Assembly (NCBI RefSeq): GCF_004634385.1
Contig: NZ_CP037895.1
Coordinates: forward strand, 2,455,245-2,519,244
Direction: 5' to 3'
DNA: 64,000 bases
From: Thermaerobacter sp. FW80
Lineage (GTDB): Bacteria > Bacillota > Sulfobacillia > Thermaerobacterales > Thermaerobacteraceae
Below the pieces are notes generated by a model. It saw nothing but the letters and a program-made list of their open reading frames with translations, ran no database searches and was not told the origin of the DNA. Of the stretch, positions 14,726 to 23,611 are shown in pieces; the stretch's first letter is position 1, and each line of letters opens with the position of its first letter. The position numbers and the translations under genes were made by a program.

Positions 14726-17521
14726 CTAGCGCAAACGCGCCGATGCGAGCAGGGCGACGGCGGCCAGGCCCAGCAGCAGCCCGGCATACCCTGCTTCCCG
14801 CCAGCCGGCCGTCAGCCTCCGATAGAACGTGCGCCTTCGGCTCCCGTCGAAGCCGCGGGCCTGGAGCGCCACAGCCACCGCCTCCGCCGCCCGCACCGCA
14901 TGGACCAGGAGCGCCAGGCTGTACCGGTAGGCAGCCTCCAGCCGACCCCGCAGCCCCCGGCCGGCGAGCCCGCGGACGCGGTAAGCCTTACGCACCCGGG
15001 CCAGTTCGTCCTGGAAGAGGGGGACGAAGCGCAGGGCGGCCAGGAGCCCGTAGGCCCAGCGAGGGCTGAGCCCGCCCTGCTGCACGAGGCCGAGCACCAA
15101 ATCCGCCAGGCCGGTGGTCCGGACGTACAACACCCCCAGCGCTCCGACCCCCAGCAGGCGGAGTCCCACCACCAGCCCGTGGTGCAGCCCCTCGGCCGTG
15201 AAACGGTACCACAGCACCTGGGCCACCACGCGCTGGCCCTCCCCGAAGGCGCCCAGCGTCCACACGCGCGTGGCGGCGACCACCGCGAAGGGCGCCATGG
15301 CGACCAGCCACTGGCGGACCCCGATGCCCCCGCCCAAAAGTCCGAGGACCACGGGGACCGCCAGCAGGGCGGCCAGCGTCGCCGGGTCGTCGGTGGCCAG
15401 CACCACCCCCGCCAGGACCAGGTGGGCGCCCAGCTTCCACACCGGGTGGACCCGGCCGACCCAGGGGGTGCGGTCCTCCCGCCGGGTGGGCGCGGGTGCA
15501 GGGCTTCCGCGGGCGATGCCCTGGGGCCCTGCCGACCCGACCGCGGACCTCCCCTCCGCCCCGCCGTCCGCTCCCGCGGGCGCCGCCGGCCTCGCTGGCC
15601 CCTCCGACGGCGCAGGCCGCAGCGGGGGCGCGCCGGCGACCGCGATGCCGTCCGCCGCCGGATTCGCCGCCGAAGCCGGCAGGGCGCGTCCCTGGGGGGC
15701 GGCCGCCCCCAAGCCGACGGCCGCCAGGCGGGCCGGGTCGTCCAGCAGGGGCTCGGGCGGCCCGTCGTAGAGGAGACGGCCGTTGCCGAAGACCAGCAGC
15801 CGCGTCGCCACCGCCCCCGCCAGCTCCAGGTCGTGGGTGGCCATGACCAGCGTCGTTCCCTGCCGGTGGAGCCGCACCAGTTCCTCCACCAGGGCCGCCG
15901 CCGTCCGGGCATCCTGGCCGAAGGTGGGCTCGTCCAGGAAGAGGACGGGTCGCGGCACCACCAGCATGCTGGCCACGCTGAGCCGCCGCTTCTGCCCCTG
16001 GGAGAGGGTATAGGGGTGTGCCCGGGCCAGGTCCGCCAACCCGAACCGCGCCAGCAGCGCCTCCACCCGGTTGCGCAGCTCCGCCTCGGGCAGGCCCGCC
16101 AGCCGGCCGGCCAGGGCCACCTCCTCGTAGACCGACTCGGTGACGAACTGGTGCTCGGGGTTCTGGAAGACGAACCCCACCCGCGCGGCCTCGCCGCGGC
16201 CACCCGTGAGCTCTGGCGCGTGGACCACCCGTCCCCTGGCGGGCGGATGGAGCCCCGCCGCCACCTGGAGGAAGGTGGACTTGCCCGCCCCGTTGGCCCC
16301 CAGCACGACCACCCACTCCCCGGCGGCGATGGTGAGACTGACGTCCTGCCAGACCACCCGACGGCCGTGGGCGGCAGCCGCGGCCTCGAAGCGAACCAGG
16401 GAAGCGCCCCGCCCCGGCACCCACGCCGCGCCCGCCGCCCCCGCTTCCCCCTCAGCCACCGTCTCCGTGCCCTGGTCCGCCGCCGCCCGGGGCCGCTCCT
16501 CGGGCCGCCGCACCCCGCTCCCCGCGGGGGGCGCCGCCGTCCCCGTCCCCCGGGCGGTGGACCGGTCCGCCGACGGCGGGGGGACCCGGGCGCCGTCGCC
16601 CCCGGCCGGCGGCGCCTCGCGCCAGCCCGTGGCCCCCGCGACCACCGGCCGCCAGAAGGGCCCCCAGCTGCGCGGCCGCCAGATGCCGTAGGCCTCGATC
16701 TCCGCCCGATGTCGCCGGAAGACCACCGCGGGCTCGCCGTCGGCCAGCAGTCGTCCGCCCGGGGCCAGGAGGACGACGCGGTCGACCCAGTCCACCACGC
16801 CGTCCAGGTTGTGCTCGATCACGAGGACCGTGTGCCGGCGCGGGAGCCGCTGCAGGGTCTCCAGCACCAGGGCCCGGCCCGCAGGGTCCAGCTGCGCGGT
16901 GGGCTCGTCCAGCACGAGGAGGTCCGGCTCCAGGACCAGCACCGCCGCCAGGGCCAACCGCTGCTTCTGGCCCCCGGAGAGGGCCTGGATGGGGTGACCG
17001 AAGGGAAGGTCCAGCCCCGCCGCCGCGAGGGCCTGCGCCACCCGCGCCGGCATCTCGGCGGGCGGCACGCAGCGGTTCTCGAGGCCGAAGGCGACCTCTT
17101 CATCCACGGTGAACATGCAGAACTGGGCCTCGGGGTCCTGGAACAGCACGCCCGCCCGCCGCGCCGGGTGCAGCTCGCCCGTGACCCGGGCCTCGATCAC
17201 CGACAGGATGAGGCCGCCCAGCGCCAGGGCCAGGGTGCTCTTCCCCGAGCCGCTGGGCCCCAGCAGCAACACGCGCTGCCCCGCCGGGATGGCCAGCGTC
17301 ACGTCCCGCAGGGCCGGCTCCCGTCGATCGGGGTAGCGGACGCTCAGCCCACGGCAGGACGCCGCCGGGGCCACCCCCGCCGGGTCGACCCCTGCCGCGC
17401 CCTCCCCGCCTACCCGGCCGGCGGGCTGCCGGCCGGCGGACGAGGACGGCTCCACCGCGGCCGTGGCGCAGGATGGGCCGACCCCGCCTGCGGTCGAGCG
17501 CGCCGTATCGTCCCACGGCAT
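14726..17521 (-). CDS. Fused ECF transporter module: ATPase-ATPase-EcfT in one polypeptide (YkoD+YkoC type)
   Basis: A single 931-aa reading frame joins three energy-coupling-factor parts that are normally separate or at most paired. Residues 55-276 are ATPase 1 (Walker A GPSGSGKST at 88-96, LSGGQ at 181-185, Walker B LLVLDE at 201-206). A Pro/Ala/Gly linker spans about 277-371. ATPase 2 has GANGAGKST at 408-416, LSQGQ at 506-510 and VLFLDE at 526-531. A second linker (about 600-680) leads to the membrane T-component (687-931) with coupling motifs near YRVRGL and QARGFDG. ATG 17521 has a GAGGTGCC site upstream and lies 16 bp after ykoE. It would energise YkoE for HMP or thiamine uptake. Confidence 0.92.
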   Translation of the reverse strand: MPWDDTARSTAGGVGPSCATAAVEPSSSAGRQPAGRVGGEGAAGVDPAGVAPAASCRGLSVRYPDRREPALRDVTLAIPAGQRVLLLGPSGSGKSTLALALGGLILSVIEARVTGELHPARRAGVLFQDPEAQFCMFTVDEEVAFGLENRCVPPAEMPARVAQALAAAGLDLPFGHPIQALSGGQKQRLALAAVLVLEPDLLVLDEPTAQLDPAGRALVLETLQRLPRRHTVLVIEHNLDGVVDWVDRVVLLAPGGRLLADGEPAVVFRRHRAEIEAYGIWRPRSWGPFWRPVVAGATGWREAPPAGGDGARVPPPSADRSTARGTGTAAPPAGSGVRRPEERPRAAADQGTETVAEGEAGAAGAAWVPGRGASLVRFEAAAAAHGRRVVWQDVSLTIAAGEWVVVLGANGAGKSTFLQVAAGLHPPARGRVVHAPELTGGRGEAARVGFVFQNPEHQFVTESVYEEVALAGRLAGLPEAELRNRVEALLARFGLADLARAHPYTLSQGQKRRLSVASMLVVPRPVLFLDEPTFGQDARTAAALVEELVRLHRQGTTLVMATHDLELAGAVATRLLVFGNGRLLYDGPPEPLLDDPARLAAVGLGAAAPQGRALPASAANPAADGIAVAGAPPLRPAPSEGPARPAAPAGADGGAEGRSAVGSAGPQGIARGSPAPAPTRREDRTPWVGRVHPVWKLGAHLVLAGVVLATDDPATLAALLAVPVVLGLLGGGIGVRQWLVAMAPFAVVAATRVWTLGAFGEGQRVVAQVLWYRFTAEGLHHGLVVGLRLLGVGALGVLYVRTTGLADLVLGLVQQGGLSPRWAYGLLAALRFVPLFQDELARVRKAYRVRGLAGRGLRGRLEAAYRYSLALLVHAVRAAEAVAVALQARGFDGSRRRTFYRRLTAGWREAGYAGLLLGLAAVALLASARLR

Positions 17522-17537
17522 CGGCTGGCACCTCGCC

Positions 17538-18134
17538 TCATCCGGCCACGCCGGGGCCCTGATCCTGCCGGCCGCGCACCACCGCATAGGCATTGAGGGC
17601 CCCGGTCCGCACCAAGCCGTCGACCAGCACCTTGCCCAGCAGGCCGGCGACCACGGCGCCGCTCAGGAGCCGCACCGCCGCAGCGGCCACCAGGGTTCCG
17701 GCGCGCATCCCGGTGAAGTAGCCCGTCAGGGCGTCGAGGGGCAGGCTGCCCACCGCCGCCAGGGCGCCGGCCAGCGCCAGGGCGGGCAGGTCGAACCGGC
17801 GATAGCGGAACGCGGCCAGGGCCACCTCCGCGCCGAGTCCCTGCAACCCGCCGTAGAGCAGCACCCACAGCACGTCGGGGCTGCCCAGCGCCAGTTCCCC
17901 GGCCGCGGCCAGGAGCTCCGCCCAGAAGGCGACGCCGGGCTTCTGGATGATGTAGGCCGCCACCGTGCTGGCGATGAACCAGACGCCGTAGGTGAGCTCC
18001 GCCACCACCGGATGGACCGCCCGGGCCACGTCCCACAGCGCCCAGGCGTTGATGTACAGGACGGAACAGGCCGCGGCCACGAAGGCCAACATGACGATCT
18101 CGCGGAACTGCAATCGGCGGGACGAACCGGCCAT
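17538..18134 (-). CDS. ykoE: YkoE-type S-component of a thiamine/HMP ECF transporter
   Basis: Substrate-binding membrane subunit of 198 aa with about five to six hydrophobic helices and the YkoE-like start LQFREIVMLAFVAAACSVLYINAW. In B. subtilis YkoEDC is proposed to import the thiamine pyrimidine hydroxymethylpyrimidine or thiamine. ATG 18134 has AAGGGGG nine bases upstream; TTG 18140 is too close. It is the first gene after the TPP riboswitch and terminator, followed by the fused ATPase/EcfT gene and tenA. One copy of the 9-mer GGTTCGTCC lies just after the start codon. Confidence 0.9.
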   Translation of the reverse strand: MAGSSRRLQFREIVMLAFVAAACSVLYINAWALWDVARAVHPVVAELTYGVWFIASTVAAYIIQKPGVAFWAELLAAAGELALGSPDVLWVLLYGGLQGLGAEVALAAFRYRRFDLPALALAGALAAVGSLPLDALTGYFTGMRAGTLVAAAAVRLLSGAVVAGLLGKVLVDGLVRTGALNAYAVVRGRQDQGPGVAG

Positions 18135-18238
18135 GCGCAACGCCCCCTTCGCCGTAGCGGGGCGGGACCGGGGGCTCGCGGGACGGCCGGCGGCAGGGCG
18201 GCAAGGCGCCGTGGGTCGCCGGAGGACGCCGAGGAACG

Positions 18239-18265
18239 AAAAACCACCTCCGGCAGGAGGTGGTG
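18239..18265 (-). terminator. Intrinsic terminator of the TPP riboswitch
   Basis: On the minus strand ACCACCTCC-TGCC-GGAGGTGGT is followed by six T residues. It sits just after the riboswitch aptamer and about 100 bp before ykoE, the standard layout for TPP-induced transcription termination. Confidence 0.9.
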
Positions 18266-18293
18266 CTCGTCATGCCGTCCAGGCGGCCATGCG

Positions 18294-18397
18294 GTACCTT
18301 CCTCACGCCGGTATTACCCGGATCGAGTCCGAAGGGTAGCGCCCCTGCAGCCTGCGGCTGCCGCGCTTCTCAGCCCGTAGCGGGCACCCCCGGTACC
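18294..18397 (-). promoter_or_regulatory. TPP (thiamine pyrophosphate) riboswitch
   Basis: Read on the minus strand, the element contains the conserved thi-box blocks GGGGGTGCCCGC, GGGCTGAGAA, ACCCTTCGGACTCGATCCGG and GTAATACCGGCG-TGAGGAAGG. It is closed by a GGTACC/GGTACC stem at its ends. When TPP is bound, the downstream hairpin should form and stop transcription. The controlled genes are ykoE, the fused ECF module and tenA. Confidence 0.95.
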
Positions 18398-18422
18398 GAC
18401 ATCCCGTTGGATTGTCACCTCG

Positions 18423-18452
18423 ATGATAGGCCGCGCGGTCCAAAGCCGTCAA
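18423..18452 (-). promoter_or_regulatory. Sigma-A-like promoter of the thiamine-precursor operon
   Basis: On the minus strand TTGACG (18447-18452) and TATCAT (18423-18428) are separated by 18 bp. The -10 ends about 26 bp before the riboswitch, fitting a transcription start just ahead of the aptamer. The 290 bp further left-strand upstream (18453-18744) show nothing else. Confidence 0.8.
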
Positions 18453-18744
18453 CGCCGGGCGACCCACACGTGTTGAGCTAGGGCCCACCGGGCGGTCCCG
18501 CTGCCGGCGGGTGGCCCCGCGCCACGCCCGCGCCGCCGGCCCCGCCCGCGGCCGCCCCCCGCAGCCCGCGTTCTGGCCGAGGGGTTCGCGCCACGCGATG
18601 TGCACCCCAGCAGCCCCGCCCGCGGCCGCCGCCACCCCTCAACCCCCTGGTGCCGCTGGTTCCCACCGCACCCGACGCACCCCACGCGACGCCCCCCCGG
18701 CCGGGGACCGCAAGGGCCCGGCGTCGACGCACCACCGGCAGGCC

Positions 18745-19521
18745 TCAGACCGCGGTCATCCCGCCATCGACGGCCAGCACCTGCCCGGTGATGTACGACC
18801 CCGCTTCGGAGGCGAAGAGCAGCGCCGCTCCCTGCAGGTCCCGCTCGCCACCCAGGCGCCGGAGGGGCACGGACTGCTCGATCACCGACCCGTACTGGGC
18901 CAGGATGCCCCGGGTCATCTTCGTCGGGAAGAACCCCGGGGCGATGCAGTTCACCGTGATCCCGTGCTCCGCCAGCTTGGCCGCCAGGTCGCGGGTGAAG
19001 TTGATGACGCCGGCCTTCGCCGTGTTGTAGGGCAGGGTCTGCATCACCCGGGGATCGCTGCCCCGCAGCCCCGCGATGGAGGCGACGTTGATGATCCGGC
19101 CGCCGCGGCCCTGCTGGATCATCACCCGCGCGGCCTCCCGGCTCATGTAGAAGGTGCCGTGCAGGTTGGTGCGGATCACCTTGTCCCAGGCCTCCAGGGG
19201 GATGTCGAAGAGGGGGGCGCCCCAGGTGGCGCCGGCGTTGTTGACCAGGATGTCCAGGCCGCCGAAGGCGTCCACCACCCGGCGGACCGCCGCGACCACC
19301 TGCTCGTAGTCCGTGACGTCGCAGCGCACGGCCAGGCAGCGGATGCCCTGGCCGCGGAGCCGCTCCTCCGCCTCGCGCAGCCCCTCTTCCTTGCGGGCGG
19401 TGATGGCGACGGCGGCGCCCGCCTCCCCCAGCCCCTGGGCGATCTGCAGGCCCAGGCCGCGGCTCCCCCCCGTCACCAGCGCCACCTTGCCGTCGAGGCG
19501 GAAACGGTCGAGCACGCCCAT
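18745..19521 (-). CDS. Short-chain dehydrogenase/reductase (SDR), gluconate 5-dehydrogenase-like
   Basis: NAD(P)-dependent oxidoreductase of 258 aa. The cofactor motif TGGSRGLG, the NNAG strand motif, a serine in NVASIAGL and the YNTAK catalytic pair are all visible, as is the C-terminal ITGQVLAVDGGMT. The order and length are typical of classical SDRs. The N-terminus MGVLDRFRLDGKVALVTGG resembles gluconate or 2-deoxygluconate dehydrogenases, but the substrate cannot be fixed from sequence. ATG 19521 has GGGGAGGTCC nine bases upstream. It lies 100 bp downstream of the ThDP enzyme gene in the same direction, so an operon is possible. Confidence 0.88.
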   Translation of the reverse strand: MGVLDRFRLDGKVALVTGGSRGLGLQIAQGLGEAGAAVAITARKEEGLREAEERLRGQGIRCLAVRCDVTDYEQVVAAVRRVVDAFGGLDILVNNAGATWGAPLFDIPLEAWDKVIRTNLHGTFYMSREAARVMIQQGRGGRIINVASIAGLRGSDPRVMQTLPYNTAKAGVINFTRDLAAKLAEHGITVNCIAPGFFPTKMTRGILAQYGSVIEQSVPLRRLGGERDLQGAALLFASEAGSYITGQVLAVDGGMTAV

Positions 19522-19621
19522 GGGTGGACCTCCCCGTTGCGAGCGCCGGCCCGGCCCCGTCGACCGCGGGCCGGCTCGCTGGCAGCCGGTCCGCGTCCGG
19601 CGGCCGGCCCGCAGCGGCACC

Positions 19622-21271
19622 TCACACCGCGATGGCCCCAGCCCGGAAGTCCGAGGTCCCCATCTTCACGTTGACCAGGGCCGGCTTGCCCGCGACCAGG
19701 GCCCGTTCCAGGGCCGGGCGGACGTCGTCCGGCCGCTCGACCCACTCGCCGTGGCCGCCGAGGGCGGCGACCACCTGGTCGTACCGGGCGTGGCTCAGGG
19801 CGGTGGCGACGGCCCGGTCGGCGCCGAAGAGCTGGACCTGCAGGCGACGGATCTGGGTCCACGCCGCGTCGTTGCCCACCACGGCCACGAAGGGAAGACC
19901 TTGGCGGACGGCGGCCTCGTACTCCAGCAGGTCCAGGCCTGCCGCGCCGTCCCCCAGCAGCACCACCACCGGCTCGTCGGGCCGCAGGACCCGGGCCGCC
20001 AGGACGAAGCCCATCCCCACCCCGAGCGTGCCCAGCGGGCCGGGGTCCAGCCAGCCGGCGGGGTATCGCCGCGGCCGCACCACCTTGGCCGCCGTGCCGA
20101 CGAAGTCGCCGCCGTCTCCGATCACCGTGGCCCCCGGCGGCAGGGCGGCGTCGATCTCGGCGCACAGCCGCAGGGGGTCGACCGGGACCGCGTCGCTGGT
20201 CAACCCGGGCCGCATCCGGGCGGCCCGCCGCTCCTCCGCCTCGCGCAGGCGCTCCAGCCACCGCCGGCGTTCGGCCGGTTCGTCCGGATCGAGGCCGGCT
20301 TCCAGCAGCTGATCCAACACCGTGCCCGCATCGCCCACCAGGCCGACCTCCACGTCCCGATTGCGGCCGAGCTCGCCGGGATCGAGGTCGATCTGGATCA
20401 ACCGGGCCTCGTCGTGGATCGCCCTGCCGTAGTCGACACGGAAGTCCAGGGGCGTCCCCGCCACCAGGACCACATCGGCGTCGGCCAGGGCCTCCTTGCG
20501 GCAGAGCTGGAAGAACCCCGCATCCCCCGGTCCCAGCACGCCGCGGGCCATCCCGTTGGTGAACACCGGGACCTGACCCGACTCCGCGAACCGCGCCACC
20601 GCCCGGGGATCGGGGGACCAGTGGACCTGGCTGCCCACCAGGGCCACCGGTCGCCGGGCACGACGCAGCAGGGCCGCCGCCCGCTCCACCTCCCCGGCGT
20701 CGGCCGGCAGGCGCGGGCGGTCGGGGACCGGAGCGGGGAAGCGCACGGCCTCCAGGTCCACCTGGGCGAAGATCACGTCCAGCGGGATCTCCACGTACAC
20801 CGGGCCGGGGACGCCGTGGAGGCTGCGCCGGAACGCCAGGTTGAGGACCTCCGGCAGCCGCTTCGGATCCTGGACCTGCACCGCCCACTTGGTGATGGGC
20901 CGCACCACCCCCAGGTGGTCCATCTCCTGGAGGCTGCCGCGGCCCGCGTGCTCGAGGGGCCCCTGGCCCCCGAGGATCACCACCGGCGACTGGGCGCGGT
21001 GGGCGTTGGCGATGGCGGTGACGGCGTTCATCACCCCGGGACCGGCGGTGACGGCGGCGACGCCGGGCCGGCGCGTGATGCGGGCGTAGGCGTCGGCAGC
21101 GTAGACCGCCGCCTGCTCGTGGCGGACGTCGACCACCCGGATGCCTTCGTCCAGGCAGCCGTCGTAGATGGGCATGATGTGGCCACCGCAGAGGGTGAAC
21201 AGGGCCCGGACGCCCTCCCGGGCCAGGGCCCGGGCGACGACGCGCCCGGCATGCACGTGGGCCACGGCCAT
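19622..21271 (-). CDS. Thiamine-diphosphate-dependent enzyme (acetolactate synthase/oxalyl-CoA decarboxylase-like)
   Basis: 549-aa member of the ThDP carboligase/decarboxylase family. The PYR domain carries the activating Glu in [15 protein letters not shown] and the GPG turn in [10 protein letters not shown]; the central domain has [11 protein letters not shown]; the PP domain has [18 protein letters not shown] ending in an Asn-Asp that would bind the metal. It is more like 2-hydroxyacyl-CoA lyase or generic acetolactate-synthase-like proteins than true IlvB, since no small subunit is nearby. Start is uncertain: ATG 21271 abuts GGGGGG, in-frame GTG 21265 is better spaced, and ATG 21301 has GAGG upstream. 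It groups with the SDR and acyl-CoA ligase on the same strand. Confidence 0.85.
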   Translation of the reverse strand: MAVAHVHAGRVVARALAREGVRALFTLCGGHIMPIYDGCLDEGIRVVDVRHEQAAVYAADAYARITRRPGVAAVTAGPGVMNAVTAIANAHRAQSPVVILGGQGPLEHAGRGSLQEMDHLGVVRPITKWAVQVQDPKRLPEVLNLAFRRSLHGVPGPVYVEIPLDVIFAQVDLEAVRFPAPVPDRPRLPADAGEVERAAALLRRARRPVALVGSQVHWSPDPRAVARFAESGQVPVFTNGMARGVLGPGDAGFFQLCRKEALADADVVLVAGTPLDFRVDYGRAIHDEARLIQIDLDPGELGRNRDVEVGLVGDAGTVLDQLLEAGLDPDEPAERRRWLERLREAEERRAARMRPGLTSDAVPVDPLRLCAEIDAALPPGATVIGDGGDFVGTAAKVVRPRRYPAGWLDPGPLGTLGVGMGFVLAARVLRPDEPVVVLLGDGAAGLDLLEYEAAVRQGLPFVAVVGNDAAWTQIRRLQVQLFGADRAVATALSHARYDQVVAALGGHGEWVERPDDVRPALERALVAGKPALVNVKMGTSDFRAGAIAV

Positions 21272-21290
21272 CCCCCCGACATCGTGGTCC

Positions 21291-21335
21291 GATGCCGGCA
21301 TCGCAAGCCTCGTGGCCCGCTGCCGGCATCGCAAG
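21291..21335. repeat. Palindrome and direct repeat upstream of the ThDP enzyme gene
   Basis: The 21272-21658 gap contains GATGCCGGCATC, a perfect 12-bp palindrome (21291-21302), and two copies of GCCGGCATCGCAAG (21294-21307 and 21322-21335, period 28). They lie upstream of the leftward ThDP gene and could be operator sites. Confidence 0.4.
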
Positions 21336-21520
21336 GGCCCGGCATCGATGCGGCGGACCGGGGCCCGCGGGCGGACCCGCCATCCTGGTGCGACCGAAAG
21401 CCGCGCACCCTGCTGCGGCCGGCACCCGCGCATCCCGCGGCGACCAACCGGTCGGTCGACGCGGCGGCCGATCATGCCGACCCGTCATGGCCTCAGGCGG
21501 CGTCGCCCTGCGGCTAGAGC

Positions 21521-21586
21521 GGGTGGCGGTCGCGGCCCGCCCCGGGCGGCCTCGCTCCTGCCGCCGAGGGCCGCCGACCGCCACCC
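21521..21586 (-). terminator. Hairpin downstream of the acyl-CoA ligase gene
   Basis: Arms GGGTGGCGGTCG (21521-21532) and CGACCGCCACCC (21575-21586) pair perfectly. The region between them can also fold (CGGCCTCG with CGCCGAGG). It lies 70-140 bp past the leftward stop codon and has no T-run. Confidence 0.5.
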
Positions 21587-21658
21587 ACTCCCGCCGGCAC
21601 CTGACGCCGCCACTGCCGCCGCCGCCGTGGTCGCCCTGGCGCGGATCCCGGTGCCTCG

Positions 21659-23311
21659 CTAGGCCCTCGCCTCCGATGGGCCGCCGCCGGAGGCCAGGCG
21701 GGCCTTCTCCTCCTCCACCAGCACCCGTCGCAGGACCTTGCCCACCGCCGTCTTGGGCAGCTCCCTGCGGAACTCGACGAGCTTGGGCACCTTGTAGGCC
21801 GCCAGCCGCTCGCGGCAGAAGGCGATGATCTCGTCGGCGGTGACGGAGCGGCCCGGCCTGGGGACGATGTACGCCTTCACCGTCTCGCCGCGGTAGGGAT
21901 CGGGGACACCGGCCACGCAGCACTCGGCCACGGCCGGGTGCTCGTAGAGCACCTCCTCCACCTCGCGCGGGTAGACGTTGTACCCCGAGGCGATGATCAT
22001 GTCCTTCTTGCGATCGACGATGTAGAAGTACCCGTCCTCGTCCATCTTGGCGATGTCGCCGGTGTAGAGCCACCCGTCCCGCAGGGTCTCCGCCGTCTCC
22101 TCGGGCCGGTTCCAGTAGCCCTTCATCACCTGGGGGCCGCGAATCCACAGCTCGCCCACCTCCCCCGGCCCCAGCACCCGGGTGCCCGTCTCCACGTCGA
22201 CGATCTCGGCGTCGGTATCCGGGTAGGGGATGCCGATGCTCCCCGGCTTGCGCAGGCCGCGGACCGGGTTGGAGTGGGTGACCGGCGATGCCTCGGACAA
22301 CCCGTACCCCTCGACGACCCGGGCACCGAACCGCCGCTCGAAGGCGTTCATGACCTCCAGCGGCAGCGCCGCGCCCCCGGAGTTGCAGAACTCGATGGAG
22401 CCGACCCCGTACTCCTCGGCGTTGGGGTAGTTGTTGACCGCCACGTACATCGTGGGCACGCCGGGGAAGAAGTGGGGCCGGGTCGCCCGGATGATCTCCA
22501 TGACCTCGGACAGTTCGAAGCGCGGCACCAGGATGAGCTCGTACCCCGAGGCGAGGCCGTAGTTCATGCACACCGTCATGCCGTAGGAGTGGAAGAGGGG
22601 CAGGATCGTCAGGATGCGGCCCTCACCGGCCTTCATCCGCTCCTCGGCCGGGAACCAGTGCTGGGTCTGGACCACGTTGGCCACCAGGTTGAAGTGGGTC
22701 AGCATGGCGCCCTTGGAGCGGCCGGTGGTGCCGCCGGTGTACTGCAGGACGGCCACGTCGTCCCAGGGGTCGATGGCCACCGCCGGCGGCTCGCCGGCGG
22801 CGCCGGCCAGCAGGTCTTCGAAGGACTTGGCCTCCGGCCCCGGCTGCACGTTGCCCAGCAGCCGCGCCACCAGGATGTGCTCCAGCCGCAGGTCCCCCAG
22901 GGCGGCCTGGACCGTCGGGTACACGGCATCCGCCACGATCAGGACCTTCGCGCCGCTGTCCCCGATCAGATGGGTCAGCTCCCGCGGCGTGTAGAGCGGG
23001 TTCACCTGGGCGACGATGGCGCCGAGGCGCAGGGTGGCGTAGTAGGCGATCACGTACTGGGGGCAGTTGGGCAGCATGAGCGCCACCCGATCCCCCTTGG
23101 CCACCCCCAGGGCCGCCAGGGCCGCGGCGCACCGGTTGACCCGCGCCCACAGCTCCCCATAGGTCATGCGCACCATGTAGTACCGCAGGGCGGGGAGGTC
23201 GGGGTGCTCCCGCGCCCGCTGGGCCACGAGCTCGTGAAGCGGTACCTCGGGGTAGTCGAGATGGGCCGGCACGTTGGCCGGGTAGTGCTTGAGCCACGGC
23301 CGTTCCGCCAT
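21659..23311 (-). CDS. Long-chain acyl-CoA synthetase (AMP-forming), FadD-like
   Basis: 550-aa AMP-dependent ligase that activates a fatty or other carboxylic acid to its CoA thioester through an acyl-adenylate. The P-loop-like motif YTGGTTGRSKGAMLTH, the EGYGLSEASP motif, the YTGDIAKMDEDGY block and the C-terminal Lys in LPKTAVGKVLRR are all present. The chain length is normal. ATG 23311 has GGGGGAGCG nine bases upstream. Chain-length specificity cannot be read from the sequence. No beta-oxidation genes are adjacent. Confidence 0.92.
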   Translation of the reverse strand: MAERPWLKHYPANVPAHLDYPEVPLHELVAQRAREHPDLPALRYYMVRMTYGELWARVNRCAAALAALGVAKGDRVALMLPNCPQYVIAYYATLRLGAIVAQVNPLYTPRELTHLIGDSGAKVLIVADAVYPTVQAALGDLRLEHILVARLLGNVQPGPEAKSFEDLLAGAAGEPPAVAIDPWDDVAVLQYTGGTTGRSKGAMLTHFNLVANVVQTQHWFPAEERMKAGEGRILTILPLFHSYGMTVCMNYGLASGYELILVPRFELSEVMEIIRATRPHFFPGVPTMYVAVNNYPNAEEYGVGSIEFCNSGGAALPLEVMNAFERRFGARVVEGYGLSEASPVTHSNPVRGLRKPGSIGIPYPDTDAEIVDVETGTRVLGPGEVGELWIRGPQVMKGYWNRPEETAETLRDGWLYTGDIAKMDEDGYFYIVDRKKDMIIASGYNVYPREVEEVLYEHPAVAECCVAGVPDPYRGETVKAYIVPRPGRSVTADEIIAFCRERLAAYKVPKLVEFRRELPKTAVGKVLRRVLVEEEKARLASGGGPSEARA

Positions 23312-23611
23312 GTTCGCTCCCCCTCTCGCGGTGCGACGCCCCACCCGGAAGGCTCCATGGCGAGATTCGCCGCAGCCGGGTGGAACCCTGTCTCGGTGAG
23401 GCGGGTTCCTCCGCGGCCTCGTGCCCGTCGGACGAACCGGCCCCCGGCCCCGGGGCCGAGGACGGTCGCGTAGAGGCCCCTGGACCGCGCCGGCCGGCGC
23501 CGCCCCGTGGTGCCCCCTCGGCCCCCGCAGCCGAGGGCCGCCGCGGGCACGCCGCAGCCGCGGACGGCGGCCCCAGGGCCCCGGCGAGCGCCCGACCCCG
23601 CGACGGGCGCA
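23312..23611. other. Gap between acyl-CoA ligase and CofE-like genes
   Basis: 300 bp with no supported gene. It contains one copy of the window-wide 9-mer at 23430-23438 and otherwise only GC-rich sequence. Confidence 0.3.

Noticed and set aside
14501-17596. Long plus-strand frame of about 1030 codons opposite the ECF fusion gene
   Set aside because: It has no recognisable domains and is the complement of a gene with clear motifs. Extreme GC suppresses stops and produces such shadows.
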